Assembly (NCBI RefSeq): GCF_025847275.1
Contig: NZ_JAOZEV010000005.1
Coordinates: 248,001 to 312,000, forward strand
Reading direction: 5' to 3'
DNA length: 64,000 nt
DNA from: Flavobacterium frigoritolerans
GTDB taxonomy: Bacteria > Bacteroidota > Bacteroidia > Flavobacteriales > Flavobacteriaceae
Made by a program: the position numbers and the translations under genes. Below are positions 1-7,784 of the stretch, one piece after another. The stretch's first letter is position 1, and each line of letters begins with the position of its first letter. The notes below the pieces were generated by a model. That model was given only the letters and a program-made list of their open reading frames with translations, was not told where the DNA came from and did no database searches.

Positions 1-1
1 T

Positions 2-730
2 CTTATCGAAGGAGTTTTGACCGCTGTTGTTAAAAACCCAAATGGAGAATTAACTCCAAACTGGCAAAAAGCATATGCAGCCGTTATTGATTCTTATTTA
101 GGAAAAGTGCCGGAAAACTTTACATACAAAGGAAAAAATTACACACCACAATCATTTGCAAAAGAGGTGGTAGGTATTAATCCAGATGAATATATCGAAA
201 TGTCATCGTTTACAACAGCGCCATATTACCAAAAAACAACTATGATGGTGCCGGACAACTGGTCATTTGATCAAGTGTATAATGTAAAAGTAAATGACAT
301 GACAGATGTTATTGATAATGCATTAAAAAAAGGATATACAGTTGCTTGGGCTACCGATGTAAGTGAGAAAAGCTTTAGCTGGAAAAACGGAGTTGCTTAT
401 GTAGCGAACAAAAAGTTCGATGATATGACAGCCGATGAAAAAGCAAACATGTTTAATGGACCAAAAGAAGAGCCTGAAATTACTGCCGAAATGCGTCAGG
501 CTGCTTTTGATAATTATACAACAACAGACGATCACGGAATGCACATTATTGGTTTAGCCAAAGATCAAACAGGTAAAGAATACTATATCGTTAAAAATTC
601 TTGGGGTGTAACAAATGACTACAAAGGCTTTTTGTTTGTGACCAAAAATTTCGTGAAGTATAAAACTACTGCTCTTATGGTAAACAAAGGCGGAATACCA
701 ACGGAAATCGCTAAAAAACTAGGGGTTTAA
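2..730 (+). CDS. C1B-family cysteine aminopeptidase (bleomycin hydrolase-like), C-terminal part
   Basis: The reading frame is open from the first bases of the window, so the start lies upstream and only about 242 C-terminal residues are visible. The end of a papain-fold peptidase is clear: the catalytic His in DDHGMHIIG and, about 30 residues later, the catalytic Asn in KNSWG. The region before these motifs (WSFDQVYNVKVNDM, a long helical stretch, then ITAEMRQAAFDNYTTTDDHG) matches the layout of aminopeptidase C/bleomycin hydrolase rather than cathepsins. The catalytic Cys must be outside the window. Family members trim N-terminal residues from peptides, often as hexamers. Cellular location cannot be judged without the N-terminus. 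The internal TTG at 17 is not a likely start. A strong terminator follows directly. Confidence 0.88.
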   Translation, partial: LIEGVLTAVVKNPNGELTPNWQKAYAAVIDSYLGKVPENFTYKGKNYTPQSFAKEVVGINPDEYIEMSSFTTAPYYQKTTMMVPDNWSFDQVYNVKVNDMTDVIDNALKKGYTVAWATDVSEKSFSWKNGVAYVANKKFDDMTADEKANMFNGPKEEPEITAEMRQAAFDNYTTTDDHGMHIIGLAKDQTGKEYYIVKNSWGVTNDYKGFLFVTKNFVKYKTTALMVNKGGIPTEIAKKLGV

Positions 731-755
731 GTTTATTTCGAATTTTGAAATATAG

Positions 756-789
756 AAAAAGCGCTGCAAGTAATTGCAGCGCTTTTTTT
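756..789 (+). terminator. Rho-independent terminator of the C1B peptidase gene
   Basis: A 9-bp GC-rich stem (GCGCTGCAA / TTGCAGCGC, arms 761-769 and 774-782) with loop GTAA is flanked by an A run and a T run. It may serve both strands, since the XRE gene converges on it from the right. Confidence 0.9.
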
Positions 790-852
790 GGTTTAAAGAC
801 GAAGGTTCGAAGAATCTTTCTCTTTATCAATAATATATTTTCTAAAAAGAAT

Positions 853-1248
853 CTACTTCCCTTTCAATAACTTCTCTAAATATTCGACTTTTTCTTTTTC
901 AGCCAAAACCAAACGTTCGTAAAGTTCTACAACTTTATCAAGCGGATTGAAATTGGGTTGAACATTAATGGCATTAATTGTTGAGTTATCATGACTACTA
1001 AAAGTGTTATTGATAATATTCAATACAGTTTCATCGCTATAATTTTTAATTGCTTCAGCGGAAACTCCTAATACTTCAGCAATTTTTTGAAGTTTTTCAT
1101 CATCAACAATTTCGCTTCCTTCAATATTAGAAATAGATTGCTGGCTTATGCCAATTGCTATTGCAAGTGCTTCTTGTTTCATTCCTCTAAGCTCTCTGAT
1201 TCGGCTTATGTTTCTTCCAATATGTTTTGATTTTGTTGCTGTATTCAT
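853..1248 (-). CDS. XRE-family helix-turn-helix transcriptional regulator
   Basis: A 131-residue DNA-binding protein. Residues about 11-66 form an XRE/Cro-C1 helix-turn-helix: RIRELRGMKQEALAIAIGIS, then the recognition helix QQSISNIE, and the usual EKLQKIAEVLGVS segment. A linker rich in Asn/Ser follows. The C-terminal about 25 residues (VVELYERLVLAEKEKVEYLEKLL) have heptad spacing and probably form a dimerising coiled coil. Its target is unknown. The -7 element sits only a few bases before the ATG and a short dyad lies further upstream, so autoregulation and a nearly leaderless mRNA are plausible. It is divergent from the small ORF at 1425 and probably not of phage origin, as no phage genes are nearby. 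Confidence 0.88.
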   Translation of the reverse strand: MNTATKSKHIGRNISRIRELRGMKQEALAIAIGISQQSISNIEGSEIVDDEKLQKIAEVLGVSAEAIKNYSDETVLNIINNTFSSHDNSTINAINVQPNFNPLDKVVELYERLVLAEKEKVEYLEKLLKGK

Positions 1249-1252
1249 AGTT

Positions 1253-1260
1253 CAAAGATA
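1253..1260 (-). promoter_or_regulatory. -7 element (TATCTTTG) for the XRE gene
   Basis: Reads TATCTTTG on the minus strand, an exact TAnnTTTG Bacteroidota -7 motif. It lies 4 bases upstream of the ATG, implying transcription starting at or next to the start codon. A second match, TACTTTTG, is at 1374-1381. No clear TTG -33 box at the usual 17-23 spacing was found for either. Confidence 0.4.
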
Positions 1261-1302
1261 TTTAAAATTCTTGAGAGATTATCTGTATGGTAAAACACAA
1301 GT

Positions 1303-1321
1303 TTGTATTTGTGAGATACAA
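1303..1321. promoter_or_regulatory. Dyad symmetric site TTGTAT-N7-ATACAA
   Basis: Perfect 6-bp half sites separated by 7 bp lie in the divergent region between the XRE regulator and the next gene. The geometry is typical of dimeric HTH operators; binding by the neighbouring regulator is inference. Confidence 0.3.
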
Positions 1322-1424
1322 TTTCGAATGTTTCAGTATGATATAATCTATTGTTTAATTGTGATGTGTTAAACAAAAGTACAATTTTTCGCATAGGTAG
1401 CGATTGAAAACAAAAAATATAAAA

Positions 1425-1703
1425 ATGCAAAAAGAAAATCATATTCCATTAGATCATGATGAGGTAATGTTAGCTGTGGCGAGATTCCTTTCGGCACTTT
1501 GTTTAGAAGGAGAGTTTCGGTATCAACCTGATTATTTAGCTGAAATTTTTGAGGATATCCTCAAAACTGAAATTGGCGATGACCTAGATCTGCGAACTAA
1601 AATGATAAGTTGTGTCAAAACCAGTAAGATGTTAGCTAAGGCACTCGAGCCGTTCTCAGATGTACAAATAGCCAAAGCTTGTGTTGGAGTTGCCGAAGTT
1701 TAA
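1425..1703 (+). CDS. Small hypothetical protein
   Basis: About 92 residues, acidic and mostly helical (HDEVMLAVARFLSALCLEGEF, then DYLAEIFEDILK). I do not recognise the family. The ATG at 1425 is preferred over an in-frame TTG at 1404, which would add seven Lys/Asn-rich residues. There is no signal peptide or membrane segment. It contains one Cys pair-like spacing (two single Cys, about 40 residues apart) but no metal motif. It is divergent from the XRE regulator, so the two may share control. Confidence 0.6.
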   Translation: MQKENHIPLDHDEVMLAVARFLSALCLEGEFRYQPDYLAEIFEDILKTEIGDDLDLRTKMISCVKTSKMLAKALEPFSDVQIAKACVGVAEV

Positions 1704-1765
1704 TATTGTTTGTTGTGGGGCTTAATTTTGGTTTAATTGTGAAGTTATAAAGTTGAGCCGTTTTT

Positions 1766-1867
1766 TTACCGCAAAGCCCGCAAAGTTAAAAACCGCAAAG
1801 TTCGCAAAGCTTATAGATCAAGCTTTGCGAACTTTGCATAAATCCTAGCGTTTTCCTTTGCGGTTAA
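1766..1867. repeat. Nested inverted repeat of the CCGCAAAGTTCGC family (copy 1)
   Basis: The inner arms are a perfect 18-bp inverted repeat (1795-1812 GCAAAGTTCGCAAAGCTT and 1820-1837). Outer, less perfect arms TTACCGCAAAG / CTTTGCGGTTAAA enclose it. The same words recur at 20127-20275, so this is a dispersed intergenic repeat. It lies after the small ORF and before the tRNA pair. Confidence 0.8.
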
Positions 1868-1922
1868 AGACTAGGTATTTTTTAAACAAAAAAAAGACCA
1901 TCATTTCTGATAGTCTTTTTTG

Positions 1923-1996
1923 CTCCCTCTCTTGGGCTCGAACCAAGGACCCTCTGATTAACAGTCAGATGCTCTAACCAACTGAGCTAAGAAGGA
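1923..1996 (-). tRNA. tRNA-Asn (anticodon GTT)
   Basis: 74 nt on the minus strand. The acceptor stem TCCTTCT pairs with AGAGGGA (one G-T pair), followed by discriminator G. The D-arm AGCTCAGTTGG, the anticodon stem-loop with loop CTGTTAA, and the T-arm GGTTCGAGCC are all present. CCA is not encoded. Confidence 0.96.
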
Positions 1997-2035
1997 ATCA
2001 CCTTAAAGGTAAATATGTTTGCTAAAAAAAAGTTG

Positions 2036-2109
2036 CTCCCCCTCTTGGGCTCGAACCAAGGACCCTCTGATTAACAGTCAGATGCTCTAACCAACTGAGC
2101 TAAGGAGGA
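2036..2109 (-). tRNA. tRNA-Asn (anticodon GTT), second copy
   Basis: 74 nt, the same body as its neighbour at 1923-1996, but with acceptor stem TCCTCCT / AGGGGGA. The changes are confined to the acceptor stem and stay paired. This copy is upstream in transcription order, 39 bases from the other; they probably form one precursor. Confidence 0.96.
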
Positions 2110-2192
2110 AGTTGTTGTTCTTTTTAGCGAGTGCAAATATAGAAGGTTTTTTCGTTTCTAAAAAATTTTTTCGCACTTTTTATTTATTTTTT

Positions 2193-3536
2193 TTACTTCC
2201 CAACAATTGCTTTGTAAATGTCGTTACCGTTAGCAAACAAAAGCAATGAGATAAGTAAGACAAAGCCAACCATTTGCGCATTTTCTAAGAATTTATCACT
2301 CGGTTTTCTGCCACTAATAATTTCGTATAATAAAAACATCACATGCCCACCATCAAGTGCAGGAATCGGCAATAAATTCATAACTCCAAGCATTATTGAT
2401 AAAAGTGCAGTAATAGACCAGAACACTTCCCAGCTCCAAGAACTTGGAAAAATATTGTAAATAGCGGCAAAACCACCTACTTGTTTGTATGCTTTGGTTT
2501 CTGGATTAAAAATCATTTTTAGTTGTTTTCCGTAACCTACTAATTGATCTTTCCCTTTTTCAATTCCAACAGGAATCGATTCAAAGAAACCAAATTCTTT
2601 AGTGCTTACTTTATAGTAGCCTAATTTTTCTAACGAATCCATTCCTAGAGTACCAACATTTACACCAAGTTTTCCTTCTTTTGTAACAATAGCATTAACA
2701 GGAGTCTCTTTTTGGTTTCTTAAAACTACGGCAGGAATTGTTTTTCCTTTATTACTTTCTAGTATTGCTTTTACTTCGTCATAATATTTTACTTTTTGAC
2801 CGTTAAGAGAAATAACCAAATCTTTTGGTTGTAATTCTTTGTTTGGAGACTCAGGAGCAATATTTCCAATTACAAATGGCATTCTTATAGAAACAAGCGG
2901 ACTTTTTTCATGTTTTGATAATTGGTCAACAAGATCATTTGGCATGTTGATAGTTTGCTCAACGCCATTTCTTTCAATAAGGACTTGCTTAGACATCACT
3001 AAATCCATGTTTAGCTGACTGTCAAAATTGGCTACTTTTTTACCATCAATAGCAAGAACTTTATCACCAGTTTTAAAACCAGCTTTAATCATAACAGGAT
3101 TTTCAATCGAAAGACCATCTTTTATGTCGGCATTGGCAACATAAGTTTCGCCATAAGCAAAAGCCATTCCTATATAAATGATAAACGCCAGAATAAAGTT
3201 TACAGTAACTCCACCCAACATAATGATTAAACGTTGCCAAGCTGGTTTCGAACGAAATTCCCAAGGTTGTGGCGGTAAAGCCATTTGTTCCTTGTCCATA
3301 CTTTCGTCGATCATTCCAGATATTTTTACATAACCACCCAGAGGTAACCATCCGATCCCGTATTCGGTTTCGCCAATTTTCTTTTTTAGAAGAGAATATT
3401 TTACATCAAAAAATAAATAGAACTTTTCGACTCTTGTTTTAAATAATTTTGCAGGGATAAAATGCCCTAATTCGTGAAGAATAATAAGTAATGATAAACT
3501 CAATAAAAATTGAGAAAGCTTGATAACTATATCCAT
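2193..3536 (-). CDS. rseP: RseP-type site-2 zinc metalloprotease
   Basis: A 447-residue inner-membrane M50 protease that cuts transmembrane segments, typically in sigma-factor/anti-sigma signalling. The first membrane helix carries HELGH (residues 21-25). The C-terminal membrane region has LDGGH (394-398), which supplies the third zinc ligand. Between them are two PDZ-like regions (around DGLSIENPVMIKAGFKTGDKV and GNIAPESPNKELQPKDLV). Length and order match RseP. The ATG at 3536 places HELGH correctly. It is a single gene between the tRNAs and a divergent oxidoreductase. A possible -7 element is at 3565-3572. No anti-sigma gene is adjacent. Confidence 0.95.
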   Translation of the reverse strand: MDIVIKLSQFLLSLSLLIILHELGHFIPAKLFKTRVEKFYLFFDVKYSLLKKKIGETEYGIGWLPLGGYVKISGMIDESMDKEQMALPPQPWEFRSKPAWQRLIIMLGGVTVNFILAFIIYIGMAFAYGETYVANADIKDGLSIENPVMIKAGFKTGDKVLAIDGKKVANFDSQLNMDLVMSKQVLIERNGVEQTINMPNDLVDQLSKHEKSPLVSIRMPFVIGNIAPESPNKELQPKDLVISLNGQKVKYYDEVKAILESNKGKTIPAVVLRNQKETPVNAIVTKEGKLGVNVGTLGMDSLEKLGYYKVSTKEFGFFESIPVGIEKGKDQLVGYGKQLKMIFNPETKAYKQVGGFAAIYNIFPSSWSWEVFWSITALLSIMLGVMNLLPIPALDGGHVMFLLYEIISGRKPSDKFLENAQMVGFVLLISLLLFANGNDIYKAIVGK

Positions 3537-3564
3537 TGTTTAGTTTTTGTTCTTAAATAACGCA

Positions 3565-3572
3565 CAAAAGTA
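3565..3572 (-). promoter_or_regulatory. -7 element (TACTTTTG) for rseP
   Basis: Exact TAnnTTTG match about 29 bases upstream of the start codon. The nearest TTG is 25 bp further up (3598-3600), slightly longer than the usual 17-23. Confidence 0.4.
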
Positions 3573-3734
3573 ACGTTTTCTATTTTAATTCGTAGTGCAA
3601 TATAAGTTATAAGGTTTTAAATGTTTGTTAATTAATAAACATTTAAATTTCTTGTTTTGCTAAGATGCAGTAACTTTACTTTTTGAACACTATTTAAAGT
3701 ATTAGTAGTGTAAAACCACTAAAAGTTACATCGT

Positions 3735-4802
3735 ATGGCATCAGTATTGTTTTCTTCACTTACTATAAAAAAGATCACTTTAAAAAATAGAATTGTTATT
3801 TCGCCAATGTGTCAATACTCTGCTGTTGATGGTTTTGCCAACGATTGGCATTTGGTACATTTGGGGGCTCGTGCTAGTGGCGGTTCGGGATTGATAATCC
3901 AGGAGGCGACAGCAGTTTCGCCCGAAGCAAGGATTTCGCCGCAAGATTTAGGATTGTGGAAAGATGAGCAAATAGAAAAATTACAAGTTATTAATGCCTT
4001 TATTGTTTCTCAAAACGCAATTCCGGGAATTCAGATAGCGCATGCAGGACGTAAAGCGAGCGTTTCGGCTCCTTGGGAGGGAAATAAAAAATTAGATATC
4101 GCTCAAGGCGGATGGCAGACAGTTGCTCCAAGCGCAGTGGGCTATCATGATAATGAAACGGCACCAGAAGCTTTGGATAAAGCAGGAATTCAAAAAGTAA
4201 TCACCGATTTTAAAGCAACTACTAAAAGAGCAGTTACCGCTGGATATCAGGTTTTAGAAATTCACGGAGCACATGGATACTTACTGCATCAATTTATGTC
4301 ACCATTATCTAATTTTAGAACCGATGAATATGGAGGTAGTTTCGAAAATAGAATTCGTTTTACACTTGAAATTGTAGATGCAGTGCAATCAGAATGGCCT
4401 GCTGATCTGCCTTTGTTTGTTCGTATTTCGGCAACCGATTGGGCAGAAGGAGGTTGGAGTGTTGAAGAGTCAGTACAGCTTTCGGTAATTTTAAAATCTA
4501 AAGGAGTTGATGTTGTAGATGTTTCTTCAGGAGGATTAGTATCACATCAAAAAATTGCTTTAGGACCAAATTATCAAGTACCTTTTGCCGAAAGGATAAA
4601 AAAAGAAACTGGCGTTCTAACGGGGGCTGTAGGTTTAATTACTGAAGCCAAACAAGCCGAAACTATTTTAAATTCAGGTCAAGCCGATTTAATATTGTTT
4701 GCACGAGAATCACTTCGAGATCCAAACTTGGCATTGCATTTTGCATCCGAGTTAAACTCTGACATTCAATGGCCAAAACAGTACGAAAGAGCTAAGATCT
4801 GA
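3735..4802 (+). CDS. NADH:flavin oxidoreductase, YqjM/NamA-like old yellow enzyme
   Basis: A 355-residue TIM-barrel FMN enzyme reducing activated C=C bonds with NAD(P)H. Markers of the YqjM subgroup are visible: Cys26 in SPMCQYS, HAGRKAS around 103-109, HGAHGYLLHQF around 177-187, and DEYGGSFENR at 197-206, which contacts FMN. The N-terminal motif FSSLTIKKITLKNRIVISPM is standard. Length fits the family (about 340-370). It has no signal peptide and is cytosolic. The neighbouring Gfo/Idh/MocA gene is separated by a palindromic repeat, so co-transcription is doubtful. The physiological substrate is not known. Confidence 0.95.
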   Translation: MASVLFSSLTIKKITLKNRIVISPMCQYSAVDGFANDWHLVHLGARASGGSGLIIQEATAVSPEARISPQDLGLWKDEQIEKLQVINAFIVSQNAIPGIQIAHAGRKASVSAPWEGNKKLDIAQGGWQTVAPSAVGYHDNETAPEALDKAGIQKVITDFKATTKRAVTAGYQVLEIHGAHGYLLHQFMSPLSNFRTDEYGGSFENRIRFTLEIVDAVQSEWPADLPLFVRISATDWAEGGWSVEESVQLSVILKSKGVDVVDVSSGGLVSHQKIALGPNYQVPFAERIKKETGVLTGAVGLITEAKQAETILNSGQADLILFARESLRDPNLALHFASELNSDIQWPKQYERAKI

Positions 4803-4812
4803 TAAAACATTT

Positions 4813-4923
4813 AACCATTAAGAGATTAAGTATTTGAGCTTATTTTTTTAGTTACTGGTTAGAAAAGAAACATAAATTTTTATTAAGTAGTTAAGCTTAA
4901 TTTTTCTTAATCTCTTAATGGTT
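4813..4923. repeat. Long inverted repeat with AACCATTAAGAGATTAAG arms
   Basis: Two perfect 18-bp arms (4813-4830 and 4906-4923) enclose 75 nt that also contain TTAAG/CTTAA words. A related element with arms AACCATTAA / TTAATGGTT is at 16389-16452, so this is a dispersed family. It fills the gap between the OYE and the oxidoreductase gene and could form a long mRNA hairpin. Confidence 0.8.
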
Positions 4924-4966
4924 AGAAAAAATAAAATATTGAACTTAATTGTATAAATAACATCAA

Positions 4967-6007
4967 ATGCAAAAAATAAAAACAGCACTATTATCATACG
5001 GAATGTCGGGAAAAGTTTTTCACGCACCATTTATCGTTATTCATCCAGGGTTTGAACTTATGGGTTCTTGGGAAAGAAGCAAAAAACTAATACAGGAAGA
5101 TTATCCAACAGTTAAAAGTTATCCAACTATCGAGGATGTTCTTGCAGATGATATCGATTTGGTAATTGTAAATACACCTGTTGAAACACATTACGAATAT
5201 GCTAAAAAGGTATTAGAAGCAGGTAAACATGCCATAGTCGAAAAAGCATTTACAACTACAGTAGCTCAGGCTCAGGAATTGGCTGATTTAGCTAAAGCAA
5301 AAGGATTAAAATTGGCTGTTTTTCAAAACAGAAGATGGGATAGTGATTTTAAAACTGTTCAAAAAGTGGTGAAAGATGGTGTTTTAGGAGATTTAGTCGA
5401 AGCCGAATTTCACTTTGATCGTTATAATCCTTTATTGAGTATTAAAGCACATAAAGAAACTGCCAATTCGGGAGCAGGAATCCTTAAAGATTTGGGACCT
5501 CATTTAATAGATCAGGCTTTGCATTTGTTCGGATTTCCAAAATCAGTTTTTGCTGATATCAGAATAACACGCGAAAATTCGTTAGTAGATGATTATATGG
5601 ATTTACTATTGTATTACGATGATTTTAGAGTTCGATTAAAAGCAGGTTTCTTTGTCAGAGAAGCTAATCCAGCTTATGTAGTTCATGGAAAAAAAGGATC
5701 ATTCTTAAAACCTCGTGGTGATGTTCAAGAAGATGATTTGAAATTAAGTAAAAAACCAGATGTAGCAACTTGGGGGACAGAATCAGAAGAGTTAAAAGGA
5801 ATTTTACATACTGAAATTGAAGGTAAAATCATCAAAGAAAAGATTCCGACTTTTCAAGGAAATTATTATGACTTTTTTGATGGAGTTTACAAGTCAATTA
5901 CTGCTAATATTACAGAGCCGGTTACGGCAGAAGATGGTGTAAAAACAATGAAAATTATAGAAGCAGCTATTGCGAGTAATGCACAAAACAAAGTGATTAA
6001 TTTGTAG
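4967..6007 (+). CDS. Gfo/Idh/MocA-family NAD(P)-dependent oxidoreductase
   Basis: 346 residues. The N-terminal Rossmann domain is recognisable from KTALLSYGMSGKVFHAPFI, where the usual GxGxxG is altered to YGMSGKVFH, as in the YdgJ-like subgroup. The DLVIVNTPVETHYEYAKKVLEAGKHAIVEKAFT segment carries the EKP-type catalytic region, here EKA. The C-terminal alpha/beta substrate domain includes GAGILKDLGPHLIDQAL, with a His typical of the family. It is a soluble cytosolic enzyme. Family members oxidise sugars or polyols; the substrate here cannot be told. The same subgroup is often called putative scyllo-inositol dehydrogenase (YdgJ/IolW-like). The start ATG is preceded only by AT-rich sequence. 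Confidence 0.9.
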   Translation: MQKIKTALLSYGMSGKVFHAPFIVIHPGFELMGSWERSKKLIQEDYPTVKSYPTIEDVLADDIDLVIVNTPVETHYEYAKKVLEAGKHAIVEKAFTTTVAQAQELADLAKAKGLKLAVFQNRRWDSDFKTVQKVVKDGVLGDLVEAEFHFDRYNPLLSIKAHKETANSGAGILKDLGPHLIDQALHLFGFPKSVFADIRITRENSLVDDYMDLLLYYDDFRVRLKAGFFVREANPAYVVHGKKGSFLKPRGDVQEDDLKLSKKPDVATWGTESEELKGILHTEIEGKIIKEKIPTFQGNYYDFFDGVYKSITANITEPVTAEDGVKTMKIIEAAIASNAQNKVINL

Positions 6008-6271
6008 CTATTTAATCTGTTTGTGAAAGTAACGCGGATTAAAAGAATTTACTAAAGTAAAGACGCAGATTAAAACGGGTTTTTTAAAACAATCACGAAG
6101 CTTCGGGAGAAAATTCGTGTTTTCCGCGTTTTCGCCTTGGCGAATCTGCTTCATTGGTGTTCCATTTAATTTATAAACAATAACGTTATAATTTATAGGA
6201 ACTGGTTGGGTTAAATTAATCAAAAGAATGATTTTCGTAATTTTGCCCAATCAAACCCTAAATAATTCATT

Positions 6272-7495
6272 TTGATAGATTTAAACTTCCTTGGCAGATT
6301 TAAGACCAAAGCAAAATTCAAAAAAACGTATAAAAATGTTAAAGCATCGTACTTAAATCGAATTCGCTTTGCTGTAGGGATGTTTTATTTTGCAATGGGT
6401 TTGTGTTTTGCCACTTGGGCAAGCCGAATTCCTGATATTAAAACAGCTTTGAGTTTAAGTGAAGGACAATTAGGGTCTATTTTATTTGCTTTACCATTAG
6501 GGCAATTGGTTGTTATGCCTTTTTCAGGAAAACTAGTGACTAAATTCGGGAGTCATAAAATCCTTGTGTTTTCTTTATTATTTTATGCTTTTAGTTTAAC
6601 CAATTTAGGTTTAGCTAGTGCGTCATGGCAATTATCGCTTGCTTTGTTTGTATTTGGAATATTTGGAAACTTAGCCAATATTGCTGTAAATACGCAAGGA
6701 GTATATACCGAGGTACTTTTTAAGAAAACAATAATGTCTTCCTTTCATGGTATGTGGAGTTTTGCCGGATTCTCGGGTGCATTAGTTGGCTTAGGAATGC
6801 TTGCTTTAAAACTAACACCATATTATCATTTTGTAATTGTAGCAGGAATTGTATTAGTCATGATTGCTTTTAATTACAAGTTTTTGATTAAAGCAAAAGA
6901 AAAAATTAAAGTAAAAGTAGAAGATAAAAAAAAGAAACTATTTACAAAACCAGATAGTTCGTTGATTTGGTTAGGTGTAATTGGTTTTTGTTGTATGGCG
7001 AGCGAAGGAGTAATGTTTGACTGGAGTGGAGTTTACTTTAAAGATGTCGTAAAAGCACCAGGAGCATTGGTTATCTTAGGCTATACTTCGTTTATGATAA
7101 TGATGGCAAGTGGTCGTTTCCTTGGTGATGGACTGATTCTTAAATTTGGAAGAAAAAAAGTACTGCAAATAAGCGGATTAGTTATCTCGCTTGGTCTTTT
7201 TACTTCTGTGTTATTTCCATATATAATTCCTTGTACAATTGCTTTTATGTTTGTAGGACTTGGAGTTTCTACAGTTGTACCAACATTGTATAGTGTAGCA
7301 GGGAAAAATCCAACGGTTCCTGCAGGCGAAGCTTTAACAATAGTTTCGAGTGTGAGTTTTCTTGGTTTCTTAATGGGGCCACCTGTTATTGGTTACATTG
7401 CCGAAGCTTTTGGACTTCGTTTTTCTTTTGCCTTTATCGGTGTTTTCGGGTTTTTAATTGCTTTTATGGTATCAAGAATTAAAGCTATTGAATAG
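6272..7495 (+). CDS. MFS transporter (YbjJ-like)
   Basis: A 407-residue membrane protein with about 12 hydrophobic segments. The first begins near residue 30 (NRIRFAVGMFYFAMGLCFATWASRIPDIK), followed by the loop LSLSEGQLGSILFALPLGQL that characterises the YbjJ group of the major facilitator superfamily. A central basic loop (KAKEKIKVKVEDKKKKL) separates two six-helix halves. The start codon is TTG at 6272; no ATG precedes the first helix, so an upstream or non-ATG start is required. It has a basic N-terminal tail of about 25 residues. The substrate is unknown. No regulator is next to it. Confidence 0.88.
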   Translation: MIDLNFLGRFKTKAKFKKTYKNVKASYLNRIRFAVGMFYFAMGLCFATWASRIPDIKTALSLSEGQLGSILFALPLGQLVVMPFSGKLVTKFGSHKILVFSLLFYAFSLTNLGLASASWQLSLALFVFGIFGNLANIAVNTQGVYTEVLFKKTIMSSFHGMWSFAGFSGALVGLGMLALKLTPYYHFVIVAGIVLVMIAFNYKFLIKAKEKIKVKVEDKKKKLFTKPDSSLIWLGVIGFCCMASEGVMFDWSGVYFKDVVKAPGALVILGYTSFMIMMASGRFLGDGLILKFGRKKVLQISGLVISLGLFTSVLFPYIIPCTIAFMFVGLGVSTVVPTLYSVAGKNPTVPAGEALTIVSSVSFLGFLMGPPVIGYIAEAFGLRFSFAFIGVFGFLIAFMVSRIKAIE

Positions 7496-7584
7496 ATAAA
7501 CTTTTTTAAGGTATTCTCGGATGCTCTTGTATTTTCTTTTTTTTAAAAATTAACAAGAAAAATAATCTATTTAATTTTATTTCC

Positions 7585-7592
7585 TATATTTG
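7585..7592 (+). promoter_or_regulatory. -7 element (TATATTTG) upstream of the TonB receptor
   Basis: Exact TAnnTTTG match in the 290-bp gap before the receptor gene. It would give a leader of about 185 nt. No clear -33 TTG was seen. Confidence 0.35.
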
Positions 7593-7784
7593 ACGCTTAT
7601 TAAATATAGGAAATTTACTATTTATTATGTGTTTAATACCACATTTTATTAAAAAAACACTTTTCAAAAACATTTTCTGATTGTTGCTATAAGTTGAAGA
7701 TTTCCTATTTCAAATTATTACCAATCAAATTTTAACCCTCTGATTTTACTAATTAAAGAATCTTAGGTGGTTAAAAACAATACT

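Noticed and set aside
4848..5030. 60-codon minus-strand ORF
   Set aside because: Overlaps the start of the Gfo/Idh/MocA gene and the inverted repeat; composition is that of translated AT-rich repeat.
6008..6250. 80-codon minus-strand ORF downstream of the Gfo/Idh/MocA gene
   Set aside because: It runs through degenerate intergenic repeat words (CGCGGATTAAA, CGCCTTGGCG) and has no recognisable domain; a repeat-derived false ORF is more likely.
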